NCBI GenBank assembly: GCA_036023115.1
Contig: JAYKKT010000074.1
Coordinates: 11,962,001 to 12,026,000, forward strand
Reading direction: 5' to 3'
Origin: Brasenia schreberi
Taxonomy: Eukaryota; Streptophyta; Magnoliopsida; Nymphaeales; Cabombaceae
DNA: 64,000 nucleotides
Positions 12,301-26,427 of the stretch are shown in pieces; positions within the stretch are counted from its first letter, which is position 1, and every line of letters begins with the position of its first letter. The notes under the pieces were generated by a model. That model saw nothing but the letters and a program-made list of their open reading frames with translations. It was not told where the DNA came from and ran no database searches. The translations under genes and the position numbers were made by a program.

Positions 12301-12635
12301 ATACAAGAAAAGACCATATACATAATGAGGTTATTAGAAACAAATTAAGAGTGACACCAATAGAGGATAAAATGAGAGAACATCGTTTAAGATGGTTTGG
12401 ACATATAGAAAGAAGATCAAAAGAACCTGTAAGAAGGTTAGAAAAATTAAAATTTTAAAGTATTAAAAGAGGTAGAGGATGAGCAGAAAAGTGTTGGAAA
12501 GAAACAATAAAGAATGATCTAGCTTATTGGGAGTTAACTGCTAACATAACACACGATAGGGATATGTGGAAACAAAGAATCCATATAGCCGACTCCGTCT
12601 AGTCTGGGGAAAGGCTTAGTTGTTGTTGTTGTTGT
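9383..12635 (+). mobile_element. Full-length RTE-type LINE with 17-bp target duplication (LINE copy 1)
   Basis: A 3.25-kb non-LTR retrotransposon. The ends are set by a perfect 17-bp direct repeat AATGGAGAGAGAGTGGT at 9366-9382 and 12636-12652. It has one endonuclease plus reverse-transcriptase reading region and a short 3' tail of TTG repeats in place of poly(A), both typical of the RTE clade. The 3' tip reads ...GTAGCCGACCCCGTCTAG...GGCTTAGTTG, and the same tip recurs about ten times in the window. The copy lies inside copia sequence. The reading frame is broken, so it is not autonomous. Confidence 0.9.
9765..12457 (+). pseudogene. RTE LINE endonuclease-reverse transcriptase, degenerate
   Basis: The N-terminal part is an APE-type endonuclease-exonuclease-phosphatase domain: a start resembling IGSWNIGTLSG, then AYAPQVG, GGDLN and TQHRLLVMD. 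It is followed by a reverse transcriptase with [30 protein letters not shown], and a C-terminal [20 protein letters not shown] and [10 protein letters not shown] region. The frame carries in-frame stops (for example TGA at 9791, 9884 and 10016, TAG at 10738) and frameshifts after 11284 and near 11930. The catalytic FADD box reads FAYD because the second-box Asp codon is TAT at 11859-11861. The protein is therefore inactive on two counts. Confidence 0.88.
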
Positions 12636-12674
12636 AATGGAGAGAGAGTGGTCATACAAGAGGTTATTAGAAAA

Positions 12675-13012
12675 GATGGATGAGTGGTCATACAAGAAAA
12701 GACCGTATACATAATGAAGTTATTAGAAACAAATTAGGAGAAGCACCAATAGAAGATAAAATGAGAGAATATCATTTAAGATGGTTTGGACATATAGAAA
12801 GAAGATCAAAAGAAGAACTTTTAAGAAGATATAAAAAACTAAATTTTGAAAGTATTAAAAGAGGTAGAGGGCGATCACAAAAGTGTTGAAAAGAACAATA
12901 AAGAATGATCCAGCTTATTATGAGTTAATGATAGGGCTATGTGAAAACAAAGAATCCATGTAGCCGACCCCGTCTAGTATGGGAAAAGGCTTAGTTGTTG
13001 TTGTTGTTGTTG
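12675..13012 (+). mobile_element. 5'-truncated RTE LINE fragment
   Basis: It matches copy 1 from about 12287 to the 3' tip, including the RWFGHIERR coding segment and a (TTG)n tail. It lies directly behind copy 1 in the same orientation. No clean duplication is visible. Confidence 0.85.
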
Positions 13013-13204
13013 AATAGAGAGAGAGAGAGGGGTGCATCTTTGTTTTGAAAATAAATAATCAACTTAACCAAATTGACCCCATGTAGAAGGAATCAAGAAA
13101 GCTACATAACCTACTGAAAAGAGACCTAAGATCACCAATCTTGTTTGTACAATGAAAAGAGTCAAATACTGTTTTTTTTCATGAACTCATGCTACACTTT
13201 CAGT

Positions 13205-13500
13205 CAATACTGGTTCCGAGTGAACTGGGTCCAACCATCGGTTTTGTTTGCCCCAAACTGTAACTGCACTTGAATTAAAAACCAAAAATAAAAGAAAAAA
13301 ATTGATACAATGGGACCAAAACGGACGATTCGAACCACCGGTTTCAGATCTGGTTTTATTGAAGAGAAAACTGTAATCGAACTGGGGTCTCTGATTTTAG
13401 GTCGGTTTTGGTTTCGGCTGGTCTTGAACCCTCCAATAAACTCTGATTTAGAGCCGACCCGAAACCTGCTTTGTCTGGTTGTGTTATAGGTGCCTAGTTT
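13205..13500. repeat. CCGGTT-rich dispersed module, copy 2
   Basis: Dense in ACCGG, GGTTC and GAACC variants (for example TGGTTCCGAG, ACCACCGGTTTCAG). The minus-strand open frame of 100 codons is a by-product of the repeat and has no domain. Confidence 0.4.
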
Positions 13501-14516
13501 ACTCAACTTCCATCCTGGTGGCTGCTAGATGACAGCCTGTTATATGGCTATCAGAATCTAATCTGTATATACTGACTGTCAATGCCAATAATTGATATGT
13601 ATTCCTTTAAAATAAAAAAGAATATCTTGAATATGCAGAATTTATTGTAGTTCGAGCTCCTTTTAGAGCAAAATACAAAGTTTGGGTCTTTTTGTTTGTA
13701 ACTTGTACTTTTAGTTTCAGTAATTAAATAGAAAGTTGTACATAATAACCAATTGGGCAATGAAAGATTTCAATGTTTTAGGATTTAAGATCAACAAAAA
13801 TAAAATATGTTAGTACTTAAAAGTGATACAACTATATATAATATATAAACTGAGAGTTACACGCCTTCTCGTGTCAAACCCTATTAAATGATCTCCGCCA
13901 TCTCATACGTACAATGCACTTCAAGCTTTCTATCAAAATTTATAAGAAGATCAATGCCATTTAATATACTAAATATGATATAAAATAAATACATTAATAA
14001 TTATTATTTAATTGATTGCATAGTGATAATGATCAAGCAATGTGAATATGAGAGACTCTTTAATAGCTTCTACTCCCTCCATATATACACATATAGAAAG
14101 ATACAAGAGAAATTAATTTACATACAAATGTTTAAATATTTTTGTAATTGAAATTTAAATTTTAAAAACAAAAAATACTATGATAATACATTAAATACAC
14201 TTGATATTATTTACTTTTCTTTTAAAGATCAAACAGTTGAAACATTTAAGAAGATTAAAATATTAATGAATGTGCGCATGAATGGTGTTTATGTCTCTCT
14301 CTTTTTATATATATAATCACTGCATTTTAGTACGACTTCCAAAGAAATGGCCGATGTTGGTCATGTGATGGTTATGATTGCTCAGAATCATTACGGTGGA
14401 AAGCTTATTTTCTTGTTTCAAATTAAGGTGGCCATCTTTGCACCACATACCACTTTCTTATAGCTGGCTAGAAAAAGATCAGTCTCTCTCTTTCACATGG
14501 CCACTTCTTTCGTACT

Positions 14517-14603
<87 letters not shown>

Positions 14604-16850
14604 CATTTAACAAAAAACATTAACACTTAGACATAGTAAGGTGTCGGTCTTGGTCAAATTTTGGAGACTGAGGAAAAAATTAATTCATACTTAAGACGCT
14701 GTGGACTATGAGCATAGTTCAAACCATATAAAAATTAAGATCATATTTTATTATTTTCTCCTATATAAAAAAGTTAAGATCATATTTTATTATTTTCTCC
14801 CAATTTTATAGACCCTATCAAAGTATCCATCATATGGGTTCTCGCACACTTAAACTCTATGTGGACACCATTGCACGTCCGAACCACCTGAAACGTGTTT
14901 CCCTTATTTTTTCTCTATCGTGCTACACTAACTCATTACTTGATAACCTTATTGTAGGTATAGCCAATATTAATTTGTATATACATCCACCATAATGTCT
15001 TCATTTTTCCCACAAATTTTAACTTATATTAAGATTATGAATTGCACATGCATTCAATATACTAACTAGAATCCTTATTTAATCTTCACAACACACACAT
15101 ATATACAAGAACCAAAAAATTCTCCATGCATGTTTTGCGAGAAATATGGAATATAGTATGAAGTTAAAAATTAATTATCATCAGTTTTTGGGTTGTAAAT
15201 TGTGATCTAATAGGAAAAAGCTTGTCAGTTTGCCGAATCATAGGCTTGTTAGCCGTATGAGTAATTAAATATTGTAAGGTTTTCCAGGGAACCTTCAAAT
15301 CCGTGAGTTTCAACGCCAAAGATCATTTTACATTGTTTAAATGGCATACGTATAAAAGCCTATTAAGACTTGTTAATTTGTGATATACAAAATGCAAGTT
15401 AAAGCATTTCTTTAAGAAAAACTCACCCATCACGGTTTAACCTAAGAGACCCCCGGTGGAAGCACAAATGTCCACAAAAGACTATTAACATAACTAGTTT
15501 ATTAACAACAAATAACTCTAGTTAATCATAATTAATAGGTAGTATGAAAATTTGAGTCTCACCTAAAGACACAGCAATGTTCCATCATGGACACATGCAC
15601 ATATATACATAACATACAAATATGTGTATACATATATACATACACATTAGATCATGCCCACTTCTAATGTTGTTCACTTATGTTTGACTATTATTTTTTT
15701 ATGATATGAGTATAATAATATCACCTTTCATTATTTTTTAAAAAACCTTAGTTTTAAAAAAATTATACTAGAGGTGAACATGCCAGAGGGATGCATGATC
15801 ATATATATATATAAATAATATAATATAATATAGATAGATAGATGTGTGTGTGAGAGAGAGAACGGGTTGAAGATATTACAATTTTGACATATCAAATTTT
15901 ACATAAATAAAGAGTAAAGGTCCACAATTCAACCACTTCAGTCTTTTGTCCTGTGTAATACACCATGCGAAAGCTGGTAAATACACCACCGTAGACAGCT
16001 CTGGTACGTTTATCATTAAGAACGACGAAACTGCGAAAACCAAGACGATGAGTGCAGTTAATAAACCCTTATAAGTTCACCCCTACATGCAATGATATTG
16101 CGGAAACTTGGTGATTAAACAACAGAATGTACAGTTTCCTCTCCTAGGCTGAGACTAATTAATTCAGCGAAAGAAGCACGCGTTCAGTAATTAATTGCGT
16201 TGTAGGAAACACTTGGATCATCTGCAATCCTTCCATAATTAATGAATGGACATGAATTTCTACAACTGATCCGTGAGCATGCATGCATTATAAATCTTGG
16301 TTTTTTTAACCCTTTTGGAAACGAAAAAAAATGTATTGTGGTAAGATGGAGACAAGCCAGCACTAAAGGTTAACTCTTTGCACTGTAAAAAGTATTGTTT
16401 CTTTCACGGTTGTGCTCTCATCTCCCCAGGAATCATCACGTCCTTTCTGTTTGTTTTCTTTTTTCGACGCCATGGAAGGTGCGATTCCTCTCTTTCCCAA
16501 TCAGATTTAATTGTTGTTTTCCTCTTTGTTTTGGGGGAGAAGATTGGCCTCATCTGTGGGGGCTTTGCTGTGTCATATAAAATGTTTGTACCCGGTGATA
16601 TGTGGCGGCCATTGCTTATTTATAGGGAGGAGTAGGACCCTTGTGTTGAAGGCTGGCCTTGGTCTTACTGGGTTTAGATCCAAATCATACTAAGATGTAA
16701 CTTAATCAGATCTTAATAATCTATAGGATTTGGACTAATATTCACGCAAAGCGAGGTTCAATTAAATGGGGTGCTTTTCATGTTGTAAGAAAGAAAGGGT
16801 CCTTTGCTATTAAAGTACGAAGAGAAAAATTTGACAAAACTATCTTGTGG
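13501..16850. other. AT-rich intergenic sequence with scattered MITE-like and microsatellite DNA
   Basis: No gene was recognised. It holds a (TA)n(GA)n array (14517-14600), a possible small foldback near 14085-14320 with inverted flanks like those of the MITE at 7990, and a 36-bp tandem repeat near 14737-14800. Confidence 0.4.
14517..14600. repeat. Compound (TA)n(GA)n microsatellite
   Basis: TA repeats pass directly into GA repeats, in the same order as at 7990 and 61121. Confidence 0.92.
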
Positions 16851-16857
16851 TTTTCTA

Positions 16858-17345
16858 AGTTTTTTATTTTAGGGCTTCAATTTCTCCATCTTTTAAATAC
16901 ATAAAGTTGTTTTCGTTAATCAAATATAGACTTAACATAAAGTTGACTCGAGTTTCTATATATATATATATATAGAAAGAGAGGGATTGGTATATGCTAG
17001 CAATCTTAAGTGCTAACAAATCCAAACAAATATCAACTGTCTAATTTTGGTAATGAGATTTCAATCTATAAAGTAAAAAGTACATATATACTTTTTGCAA
17101 GTTTTTGATTTTAGGGCTTCAATTTCTCCATCTTTTAAATACATAAAGTTGTTTACATTAATCAAATATAGACTTAACATAAAATTGTCTCCAATTTCTA
17201 TATATATATATATAGAGAGAGAGGGAGGGATTGGTATATGCTAGCACCCTTAGGTGCTAACAAATCTAAAGAAATTTCAACTATCCATTTTTGGTGATGA
17301 GATTTTAATCTATAAATTTAAAAATACATGTATACTTTTTGCATG
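16858..17345. repeat. Tandem duplication, about 240-bp unit
   Basis: Two adjacent units (about 16858-17099 and 17100-17345) share the run TTTTAGGGCTTCAATTTCTC, then ATCAAATATAGACTTAACAT, a TA/GA microsatellite, and GGGATTGGTATATGCTAGCA. They differ by scattered substitutions. The segment from the microsatellite on resembles the ends of a MITE family seen again at 17440-17650. Confidence 0.75.
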
Positions 17346-17563
17346 TATATTTTATTTATAAACACTTTTATTTAGAAAATTTTAAATCTCATCGATCCAT
17401 GGTTGAGATTTGTTTAGAATATACTATATATGAAAAGTTGTATAAACTAACACACTTAACTACTAGCAATTTCAAACAAATCTCAACCATTTATTTTTTT
17501 ATAATAGATGATTGAAATTTAAATATAAAAGGTAAAAAATATATATGTACTTTTTGCAAGTAC

Positions 17564-17598
<35 letters not shown>

Positions 17599-18419
17599 CT
17601 GTTTTTTAAATTTCATAATATATAGAGAGAGACTAGTATATGTTAGGTACTAATAAATTCAAACAAATATAGATGAATGATTGAGATTTGAATCTATAAA
17701 GTACTTTTTTATGGGATACCTTATTCACATTAGTATTTTTACTTTCAAAAATTTAAATCGATGGATGATTGAGATTTGTTTGGATTTAATTAATATATTT
17801 ATATATAAAGAGATCCTTTGAGAAATTTTGGACAACTCATGTGGGGAGGCTGTGCCACGTCTAGCCATGATTGGTTTTTCATCAGTTTGTGACATAGGCG
17901 GCCTTGAAAGCAAAAGGCCTCCCTATTTCCTTCAACCACCGTGGAAACAAACAAGAACTCGAGAGTTCCTTCAACAGTTTTCTATGGTTCCTCCAAGTTG
18001 GGAGAGTGCTTAGCCTTTTCTCCACCTTGTCCTTCATTAACAATTGTATCTTCTCTTAAAGTGAGCTACAAGGCTCCCAAGATTAATGGCTGCTTTGTTA
18101 GCACTATCTGACATCACAACTCACACATCTCAACGACGATAATGGAAGTCAATGGCTTATGATAAGAACTACAAATCCTGTAGTTTAATGAATTTGGCGA
18201 CGAATGATAATGTGATATTATTGTTCTTCTGATTGAGTTCTGTTTTTAGTTTCATATAGGATCCAAGTCTGAATTCAAACACGATGGAGCTATAGTATAA
18301 TAGCTTAGTTACAGCTCAAGAGAATGGGATGGGCCGTCTTCGGGAGCTTGCAAGGAAGGAAAGAGTATTACTCCAAAACCAACGGAAGTTGGATGCTGCT
18401 ACATGTGACTCAAAAATTT
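17346..18419. other. Intergenic sequence with MITE-like remnants
   Basis: It carries further partial inverted copies of the 'gctaacaaatccaaacaaat' motif and TA arrays up to about 17800, then unremarkable sequence. No coding exon was recognised. Confidence 0.35.
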
Positions 18420-18689
18420 GGGGCCTAAGACTATTAATTTTGGTGCCTAAAAAGGTTGTAATCTATAAGTGTCTAAAACCTTTTTGGCCTAAAAGTTTAT
18501 AATGATATAATGTTTAAAAGCTTTTGGGGCCTAAAAGGTTATAATGATATAATGTTTAAAAGCTTTTGGGGCCTAAAAAGTTATATAAGTGTTAAAAATA
18601 TTTTGATGCTCATAATTGATACTATAATGAGGTTAAAATTTGGAGCCTAAGGCAGCTGCCTTAGCGGCCTTGTCGACGAGCCACCCCTG
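18420..18689. mobile_element. hAT-like terminal fragment
   Basis: On the minus strand the right border reads CAGGGGTGGCTCGTCGACAA, a hAT-like terminus beginning CAGGGGTGGC. Inside are two 43-bp tandem units (about 18499-18584) of the 'aaagcttttggggcctaaaa' type. The other terminus was not found, so the element is partial. Confidence 0.35.
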
Positions 18690-18941
18690 ATATACGTATA
18701 CACAAATTAATGAGCTATGACTAGGGTTAAGCAAAGAACCTATGTATTGCACTCCCAACTTTTATGGTCTCATAGTATATGTAGAGATGTCAAGATGGGG
18801 TTCGCCCTAGAAAAAATGCAAGACCAGACGAGACATTTCTGACCCATTTAAGGAGAAGGAGCTGACATGGGCCCACAGGGCCAAATGTTTATATATATAT
18901 ATATGGTAAAAACTATACATACATATATATATATATATGTG

Positions 18942-18943
<2 letters not shown>

Positions 18944-19033
<90 letters not shown>
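18944..19033. repeat. (TA)n microsatellite
   Basis: A continuous TA array of about 90 bp, with shorter interrupted TA runs to its left from 18890. Confidence 0.95.
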
Positions 19034-19037
<4 letters not shown>

Positions 19038-19404
19038 ATACTTGTAATAAAAAACTATATGTGTGTGCGTTTGCGTGTGTGCATGTGCAAACCTGCCATA
19101 TTGACATCTCTACGTATATACTTAGATGGTCTTGCAGCAAGGACAGATGTTCTCGACTACCCATTGATGTTGTTGTTGAGGTCTGGCTGTTTGTGTGGTA
19201 AAAAAGCAGCCAGCTTTTGGGAGCCTTTGAAAGCTCTTCAGTCTTGTAGTAGGTCGCTCACACGAAGAGAAGCTGATCGTGTCCCTCCTTGGAGCTGGAA
19301 CCCTAGAAAACCGTCGAAGGAACTCTCCAGTCCTCGTTTGTTTTCACTTTAGTTGAAGAAATTCGGGGGCCTGTTTCTGTGGACAGTGTCACAATCACAT
19401 GAAA

Positions 19405-19519
19405 GACGAACCATACCTCGACGCGACTTAGCCCCCCACATGAGTAGGCTAAAAGGTCTCTTAAGGGTGGCTGGGCCATGCGGGGGCGGGACCTAAGTCG
19501 CGTCAAGCCATGATTCGTG
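19405..19519. repeat. Imperfect inverted repeat, GC-rich
   Basis: Left arm ACGAACCATACCTCGACGCG followed by ACTTAG; right arm CTAAGTCGCGTC followed by AAGCCATGATTCGT. The arms are about 26 bp with four mismatches and are separated by about 60 bp. This GC-rich island in AT-rich surroundings could be a foldback element. Confidence 0.55.
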
Positions 19520-20974
19520 TTACGTATTTTTGTGACGTAGACCATAAAAAAAGAACACGATAACACAGAATCCTGATTTCCTTCAACGGACCCCAGAAGG
19601 GTTCCTCCAAGTAGGGATAGTGCGTAGCCTTTCTCGAAGTAAGCGCCTTTCCAGGAGCCTAGCTGCTAGCTGGCTAGCATATAGTGTTTAAAAGTACCTA
19701 ATTCTAGCATATAGTGTTAAAAAGCTAGAGGTGCGTATGCTAGAATTGGGTACTAGCATATGCTACAATATTCCTAAGAGCTGGCTAGCTTCTTTGTTAG
19801 GACATCTAGAAACAACATTCACACAAAAAGCATCCATACTTCCTAATCTTTAAAAAGGAACTATATACTCTCATATCATCCTAAGCTACATGCTGGTAAG
19901 GGGTGTTCGATTCACAGCCTTAAGCTTGTAGCATTTGAACTACAGACTCAATTCTAACAGTCAACCTCTATTTTAAGGATTATTTTTTGACATCTTTTTT
20001 ATAATTTACATATTCTTTTTTCCAAAATTACTTATCACTTTCTCTCTTCTCTTTCACTCAATTATCCCTCTCTTCCTCATCTTTTTTTATTTATTTTAGC
20101 AACCAACATTTTATTCATTTTTAGTCGTCATTGTCTACCTCGTAGCTAGACAATACATACTCTTGTGAATCTTGTTGAAGAAAGAGAAAGAAGAAAAAAA
20201 GAATCAAGAATAAGAAAAATGAAATCCATAAGAAGAAAAAGAAGAAGAACAATAAAAATTATGAACAAAAGAAGAAAAAATCAAGAAACGTATGAGTATA
20301 TTTTTACGAAACATCACGTGAAACAAGAAGTTAACAGCATTATGAAACATCATGTAAAACAAGAAGTCAACATCGTCTCACTCTTTAGGGAGACACATGT
20401 GCCGTGTCTTGAGGAGAGAACTAAACTTGCTTCTTTTTTATTATGATAAAAAACAAAATCAATACATCAAATATACTACAAAAAATATATCAAATCAACG
20501 ACATACTTCTAAAAATCACTAAAATCCTCATCGAATAAGTTTCTTTCTTCTTTTTTCTTCTTTTTTTAATCACAATTGAAATACTATAGAACATAGATGG
20601 TTGAATATCGTGCATTGGATCGAGTTTCGAGTTATAGATCATTGGAGAAATGGTGCAAGTGGATCGACGATGAAATGAAAACTCATAGAGAAAGTATTTT
20701 CATACGGTCGAGGGACATCATGATTTTTATTTTATTTTATTTTAACATGAATAAAATCAAAATCACAAAAAAATGTATATGAACAGTAAAAAAGGATGCA
20801 CACGGATAAATTAAGGTGTAAAAGTGATTCATGTTGTTGCTGGTTGCCCCACCTGCAATGTGTGGGGTAGGTGCCCCTGTTTGGTTGCACGTGCACTTGG
20901 GCCTATAGTCCCTTTATGGCAGGCTCGTGCTTGGGAATCAAACACTCCCCTATACACGCTAAAAGTAGAAGCAG
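19520..20974. other. Intergenic sequence, no gene recognised
   Basis: AT-rich. A Lys/Arg-rich open frame at 20165-20443 comes from an AAG/GAA-rich tract and a short tandem repeat ('aacatcatgtaaaacaagaagt') and shows no domain. Confidence 0.4.
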
Positions 20975-21425
20975 ATCTGTCCTGGAACCGGCTGAACTGA
21001 CCCGAAAATCATAATGGAAACCGAGGACCCTCAATTTTGATTATGGTTTGGCCGTTCAAAAACGAGATCATAGCTGTAACCAGAATCAGTATGGAGACCG
21101 ATGGTTCTGGTTGGGATCTACCCAGAGGGCCGGAACTATCCGATAGTACCAACATCAATTTTAAAAAATTTTGAAATTAAATTTAAGACAAGTTAGCACC
21201 ATTTGGTTTAAAAAAACAATTTTTTAATAGGTAAATTATAATTATATATAATACACAATTATAATATACACACATACACTATACATTTATAATAGGCTGT
21301 TAAACTGGAACTATTCTAGAACCAACCTTGGAAGTGAAGCTGGAACCATCCTGAACCCAACAGTTCTGAAACTGTCACCGATACCAGCTCTGGTCCGGTT
21401 CAGTTTGATCCCAAGTTCTGAGGTA
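20975..21425. repeat. CCGGTT-rich dispersed module, copy 3
   Basis: Blocks of AACCGG, GGTTC and GGAACC variants sit at both ends, with AT-rich DNA in the middle. This hints at inverted termini of a non-autonomous DNA element. Confidence 0.4.
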
Positions 21426-21800
21426 ATCGAGATACTATTGTATAAATACCTGGAAACATATTATTATTAAGGATATCACAGTAATTACTAAAAACAAGTT
21501 CAAGGGCGGGCTCGTCACATGCACTCGTATCATCACCATGTAATATTCCTTTTTTTAGCTGAACACAAGGGCCAAGGAAAGGACACGAAGAGGCTTCTTT
21601 AATCTCTAAGGATTAAAAAGTATATTTGTACTTTAAATCAAATTATATCTCTATTGGAATCACATTGAAATTTTTAAACAGTAGTAAATCAATGACTCTT
21701 CATGATTTGACTCATATTCTCTAGATGTTAAATAAAATTTTTTATGACTGAACTAGAAGCAACCTCTACCATTCATAAAGAAAGACATTGTCGATGTTCG

Positions 21801-21802
<2 letters not shown>

Positions 21803-21834
<32 letters not shown>

Positions 21835-21905
21835 TATACATATATATATACATATATATACATATATATATACATATATATACATATATATATACATATA
21901 TATAC

Positions 21906-21949
<44 letters not shown>
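21803..21949. repeat. (TA)n array with regular CATATATA interruptions
   Basis: TA repeats with interspersed CA units about every 10-16 bp. The open frames on both strands are repeat artefacts. Confidence 0.93.
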
Positions 21950-21952
<3 letters not shown>

Positions 21953-22199
21953 AAGATAAGCTATATATTTATCAAAGTAGCACATAATATATATAATTCA
22001 TGGGCTATCACTGGTGCATACTTTCTACATCTTATGTAATATGGTGTTCACCAACTAGATAGAACACTACTGTAGTCTGTAATGATGCAACCAAACGCTC
22101 TATGAGGGCTCACGGAACCTAAATGGCCAGGTTTATGGGTTTTCTCTATAGCTTTGACGAGCATTTAGTCCTCTCCTATGCCCATTTTTTTTTTAAATG

Positions 22200-22295
22200 G
22201 AGAGTCAGAAGCCAGGCATGCATGCTCTGAGTGTCGAACTGATGTTGTCCATCTTGTGAGTGAGTCCCCTACCAGGTGAGCTAATGCTCTGAGTT
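22200..22295 (-). mobile_element. Probable tRNA-derived SINE, copy 3
   Basis: On the minus strand an A-box-like TAGCTCACCTGGTAGGGG is followed by a B-box-like CAGTTCGACACTC at a tRNA-like spacing. The head (ctcagagcattagctc) resembles that of the SINE at 7381. No flanking duplication was found. Confidence 0.45.
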
Positions 22296-22325
22296 CACTT
22301 TTTTTTAATATTGTTAATTTGAATG

Positions 22326-22604
22326 TTGCACCAATAGAAGATAAAATGAGATAATATCGTTTAAGATGGTTTGAACATATACAAAGAAGATCAAAAGAAG
22401 CACCCTTAAAAAGGTATGAAAACTAGATTTTGAAAGTATAAAAAGAGGTAGAGGATGACAACAAAAGTGTTGGAAAGAAACAATAAAGAATGATCTAGCT
22501 TATGTTGAGTTCACTGCTAACATTGCACATGATAGGGTTATATGGAAACAAAGAATCCATATAGTCGACCCCGTCTAGTATGGAAAAAGGCTTAGTTGTT
22601 ATTG
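22326..22604 (+). mobile_element. 5'-truncated RTE LINE fragment with 17-bp target duplication
   Basis: 279 bp of the LINE 3' end, from the [11 protein letters not shown] coding region to the tail. It is flanked by a perfect direct repeat TATTGTTAATTTGAATG at 22309-22325 and 22605-22621. Confidence 0.9.
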
Positions 22605-22621
22605 TATTGTTAATTTGAATG

Positions 22622-23329
22622 CCACTCGCATTGAGAGTGAGTTTCCTTCCATAGTTCGACGTCAATGAAAAACTTGACGGAGCAACAAATTTGCTTACTA
22701 TTTAATAATAATTAATAATCCATGATTAAAGAAATACAAACTATTTTTGACTTTAGAAAGTTGATAATTAATTATGATTATAAGAGTTACATACTCTATT
22801 CTGTGATTGACATCTTGTTGTGCCCATAAATCATAAAGTTTTTTTAACTCACTAGGGTTGTGCATGGGTGAATCATGACAGGCACTAAGGCATGTGCAAT
22901 GAACGAACTGGAAAGCTACTTAATTTATTCTGTGATCAATCAATCAATGCAATGAATGAAGAAATATTGGCAGATAGTGTTTATGAAGATATTTGATAGC
23001 TGGCTTCGTGCATGTATCGAAAGTCCAGCTGGTCCACCAATGAGGAATTACAAATGATGAGGTCCCATTGGAATTATAGAGAAGCAAGGACCTGCATGGA
23101 ATCATATAAAATTCTTCACAAATTGCTTTAAACTTTACAGTTTGGGACTTGATGATTTAGAATGTTTTTACCATTAACTGGTATTGTAAAGTGGCATGTA
23201 AGACATTTTAAAAACTTTAGGATATGCAAGATGGCTATGAATATAGGCCACAAGTGCTAGAAGTTCAAATATTTTGTAGTGATTTATTAAGATAACTCCA
23301 ATTCATCCGATGCATCAAGCGAAAGCGAA
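22622..23329. other. Intergenic sequence, no feature recognised
   Basis: Nothing beyond AT-rich unique-looking DNA was seen. Confidence 0.4.
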
Positions 23330-23705
23330 GAAGACAATAGGCCTACACCCAGTAAAATTATGTCTTATCATGCATTTAACAGCAGTTCTTGTATGAATTC
23401 CATGAGATTTGTCGGGTTTATTATTGATTTGAAAACGGCTATCATGTTTGATACTGATTATAATTTCGTCTGAAATTTCTTGATAGAGGTTTTTCAATGT
23501 CCCTATGAGTCTAAGGGTTCTTTTAATATGGTAGTCAGTGACGGTGAATACTATATTGTAACCAAGTGTGCAAAAACCTAATTATCATTCTACAAGGGAT
23601 TGATGCCACCGTCAACCTTTGTCCTATTGCCATTAAAGGAGTTTATGTCATACTAGGTACAACATTTCTTGATGAAATTGGGGGTAAAATCATATAAGGT
23701 TCATG
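23330..23705 (+). pseudogene. Possible Ty3/gypsy protease-region remnant
   Basis: Broken frames read VVSDGEYY and then LPLKEF, followed by a stop and a tract like the VLGxxWL of the gypsy retropepsin/gag-pol linker. Several stops and frameshifts prevent a continuous reading. No reverse transcriptase or LTR could be tied to it, so the call rests on short similarity only. Confidence 0.3.
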
Positions 23706-24864
23706 GAGTTATATATATATATATAGTTTTTGCGAACAAGAAATAGTTGTGAAAAGAAGACATTAAAATGATTCTTGGGAGATTTCCACAAACCTTGCTG
23801 TAATAGACGAGCCACTTGAAGATCACAACGTTCCTTCAGTTTTCAAAAGACTCAAAGCTGGCATTGAGTCGATCACGACCACCGTACTTGAGCCACCAAC
23901 TTCTTCCCATTTGGGAGATTATCACTAAACATAGTGTTTTCTGAATTAAATCAACTGAAAAAAATATCTTATCTGTAATTTTAGTCAATAGGTGAAATCC
24001 ACCCGTTGACTTAAAATTGAACTACAGTGTCATCCTTCTGTTCATTCTTGGGAAGATCTGTAGCAAACTTCTTAGTCGAAAACGTGAAATCCACTTAAAT
24101 TCTCCTCATGCTTTTAAATAACGTTCTCAGTCACAACACAATGTTTATTTTATAAGAAATAAAGAGCAGGGAGTTAGCAAAAAATAGAGAAAGTTCTATG
24201 TCTGACCTTTTTGAGGGATGTATGCCAGGAAACCAGAACAAGGTCCATGTCCCACCACCATTTTGAGGTGTAAAGATTTCTCACAACCGGAAAGCACAGG
24301 TTTGCTCATTGAAGGATTCTAAAAGGATGAGAGGAGAGGTTCGGCTTGCATGCAATGGTGGAGGAGGAAATGTCGAAGTTCATTTTCTTTTTGGAGGAAG
24401 CCTTAGGATTAATTGAAAGACTTGCTCATGTACTTTGATCTACAACAGTTTTCTTGCCCATTTCCTTAGTCATGCATGAATTTTTATGTATATATATAAG
24501 AAAAATGTACTTAGATACTGAAAATTTTATGTATATATATAAGAAAAATGTGTTTATGCATGTGTTTATATGTCCCACGAGGACATTATTGTTGCTGATG
24601 ATAGGTTAACTTCTGGGCTGATCGAACGTTGATGATTAGCATTTAAACTGTCCTATAAAAAAAACTTTAAAGTGACTGTAATAATGAGCTTCTTTAGGGC
24701 ATGCGCCAACTTCTTGTCTATTGAGCGCTCTGCATTTATTCGTAAGTTGCCTAGTGAACTTGTTGAATTCGCTCACCAATTCCGCCACACCTACTGAACT
24801 CATCTAGTTGCCTCCCGAGGTACCGCTCTATTGGACACTAATAAGGTTATGCTTAATTTTGGAA
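23706..24864. other. Intergenic sequence, possibly decayed retroelement
   Basis: No readable domain. A 50-bp tandem duplication ('tatatatataagaaaaatgt') occurs near 24480-24565. Confidence 0.35.
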
Positions 24865-25070
24865 AAAGAAGCTTCAATAAGAAAGTATGAGAAACTAGAT
24901 TATAAGAATGTTAAAAGAGAAAGAAGAAGACCGCAAAAGAGTTGAAAGGAAATAATAAAGAATGATCTTCCTTATGCTGAGTTAACGGGCACGATAATGA
25001 TCGAGCTCTATAGAAACAAAAAATTCATGTAGCCGAACTCATCTACTATGAGAAAAGGCTTAGTTGTTGT
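24865..25070 (+). mobile_element. 5'-truncated RTE LINE 3' end
   Basis: It matches the last ~200 bp of the LINE family (AAAGAATGATCT..., GTAGCCGA..., GGCTTAGTTGTTGT). The tail runs directly into a TA/CATA microsatellite. Confidence 0.85.

Positions 25071-26427
<1,357 letters not shown>

Noticed and set aside
20165..20446. Lys/Arg-rich 93-codon open frame
   Set aside because: Purine-rich low-complexity DNA with a short tandem repeat; no family resemblance.
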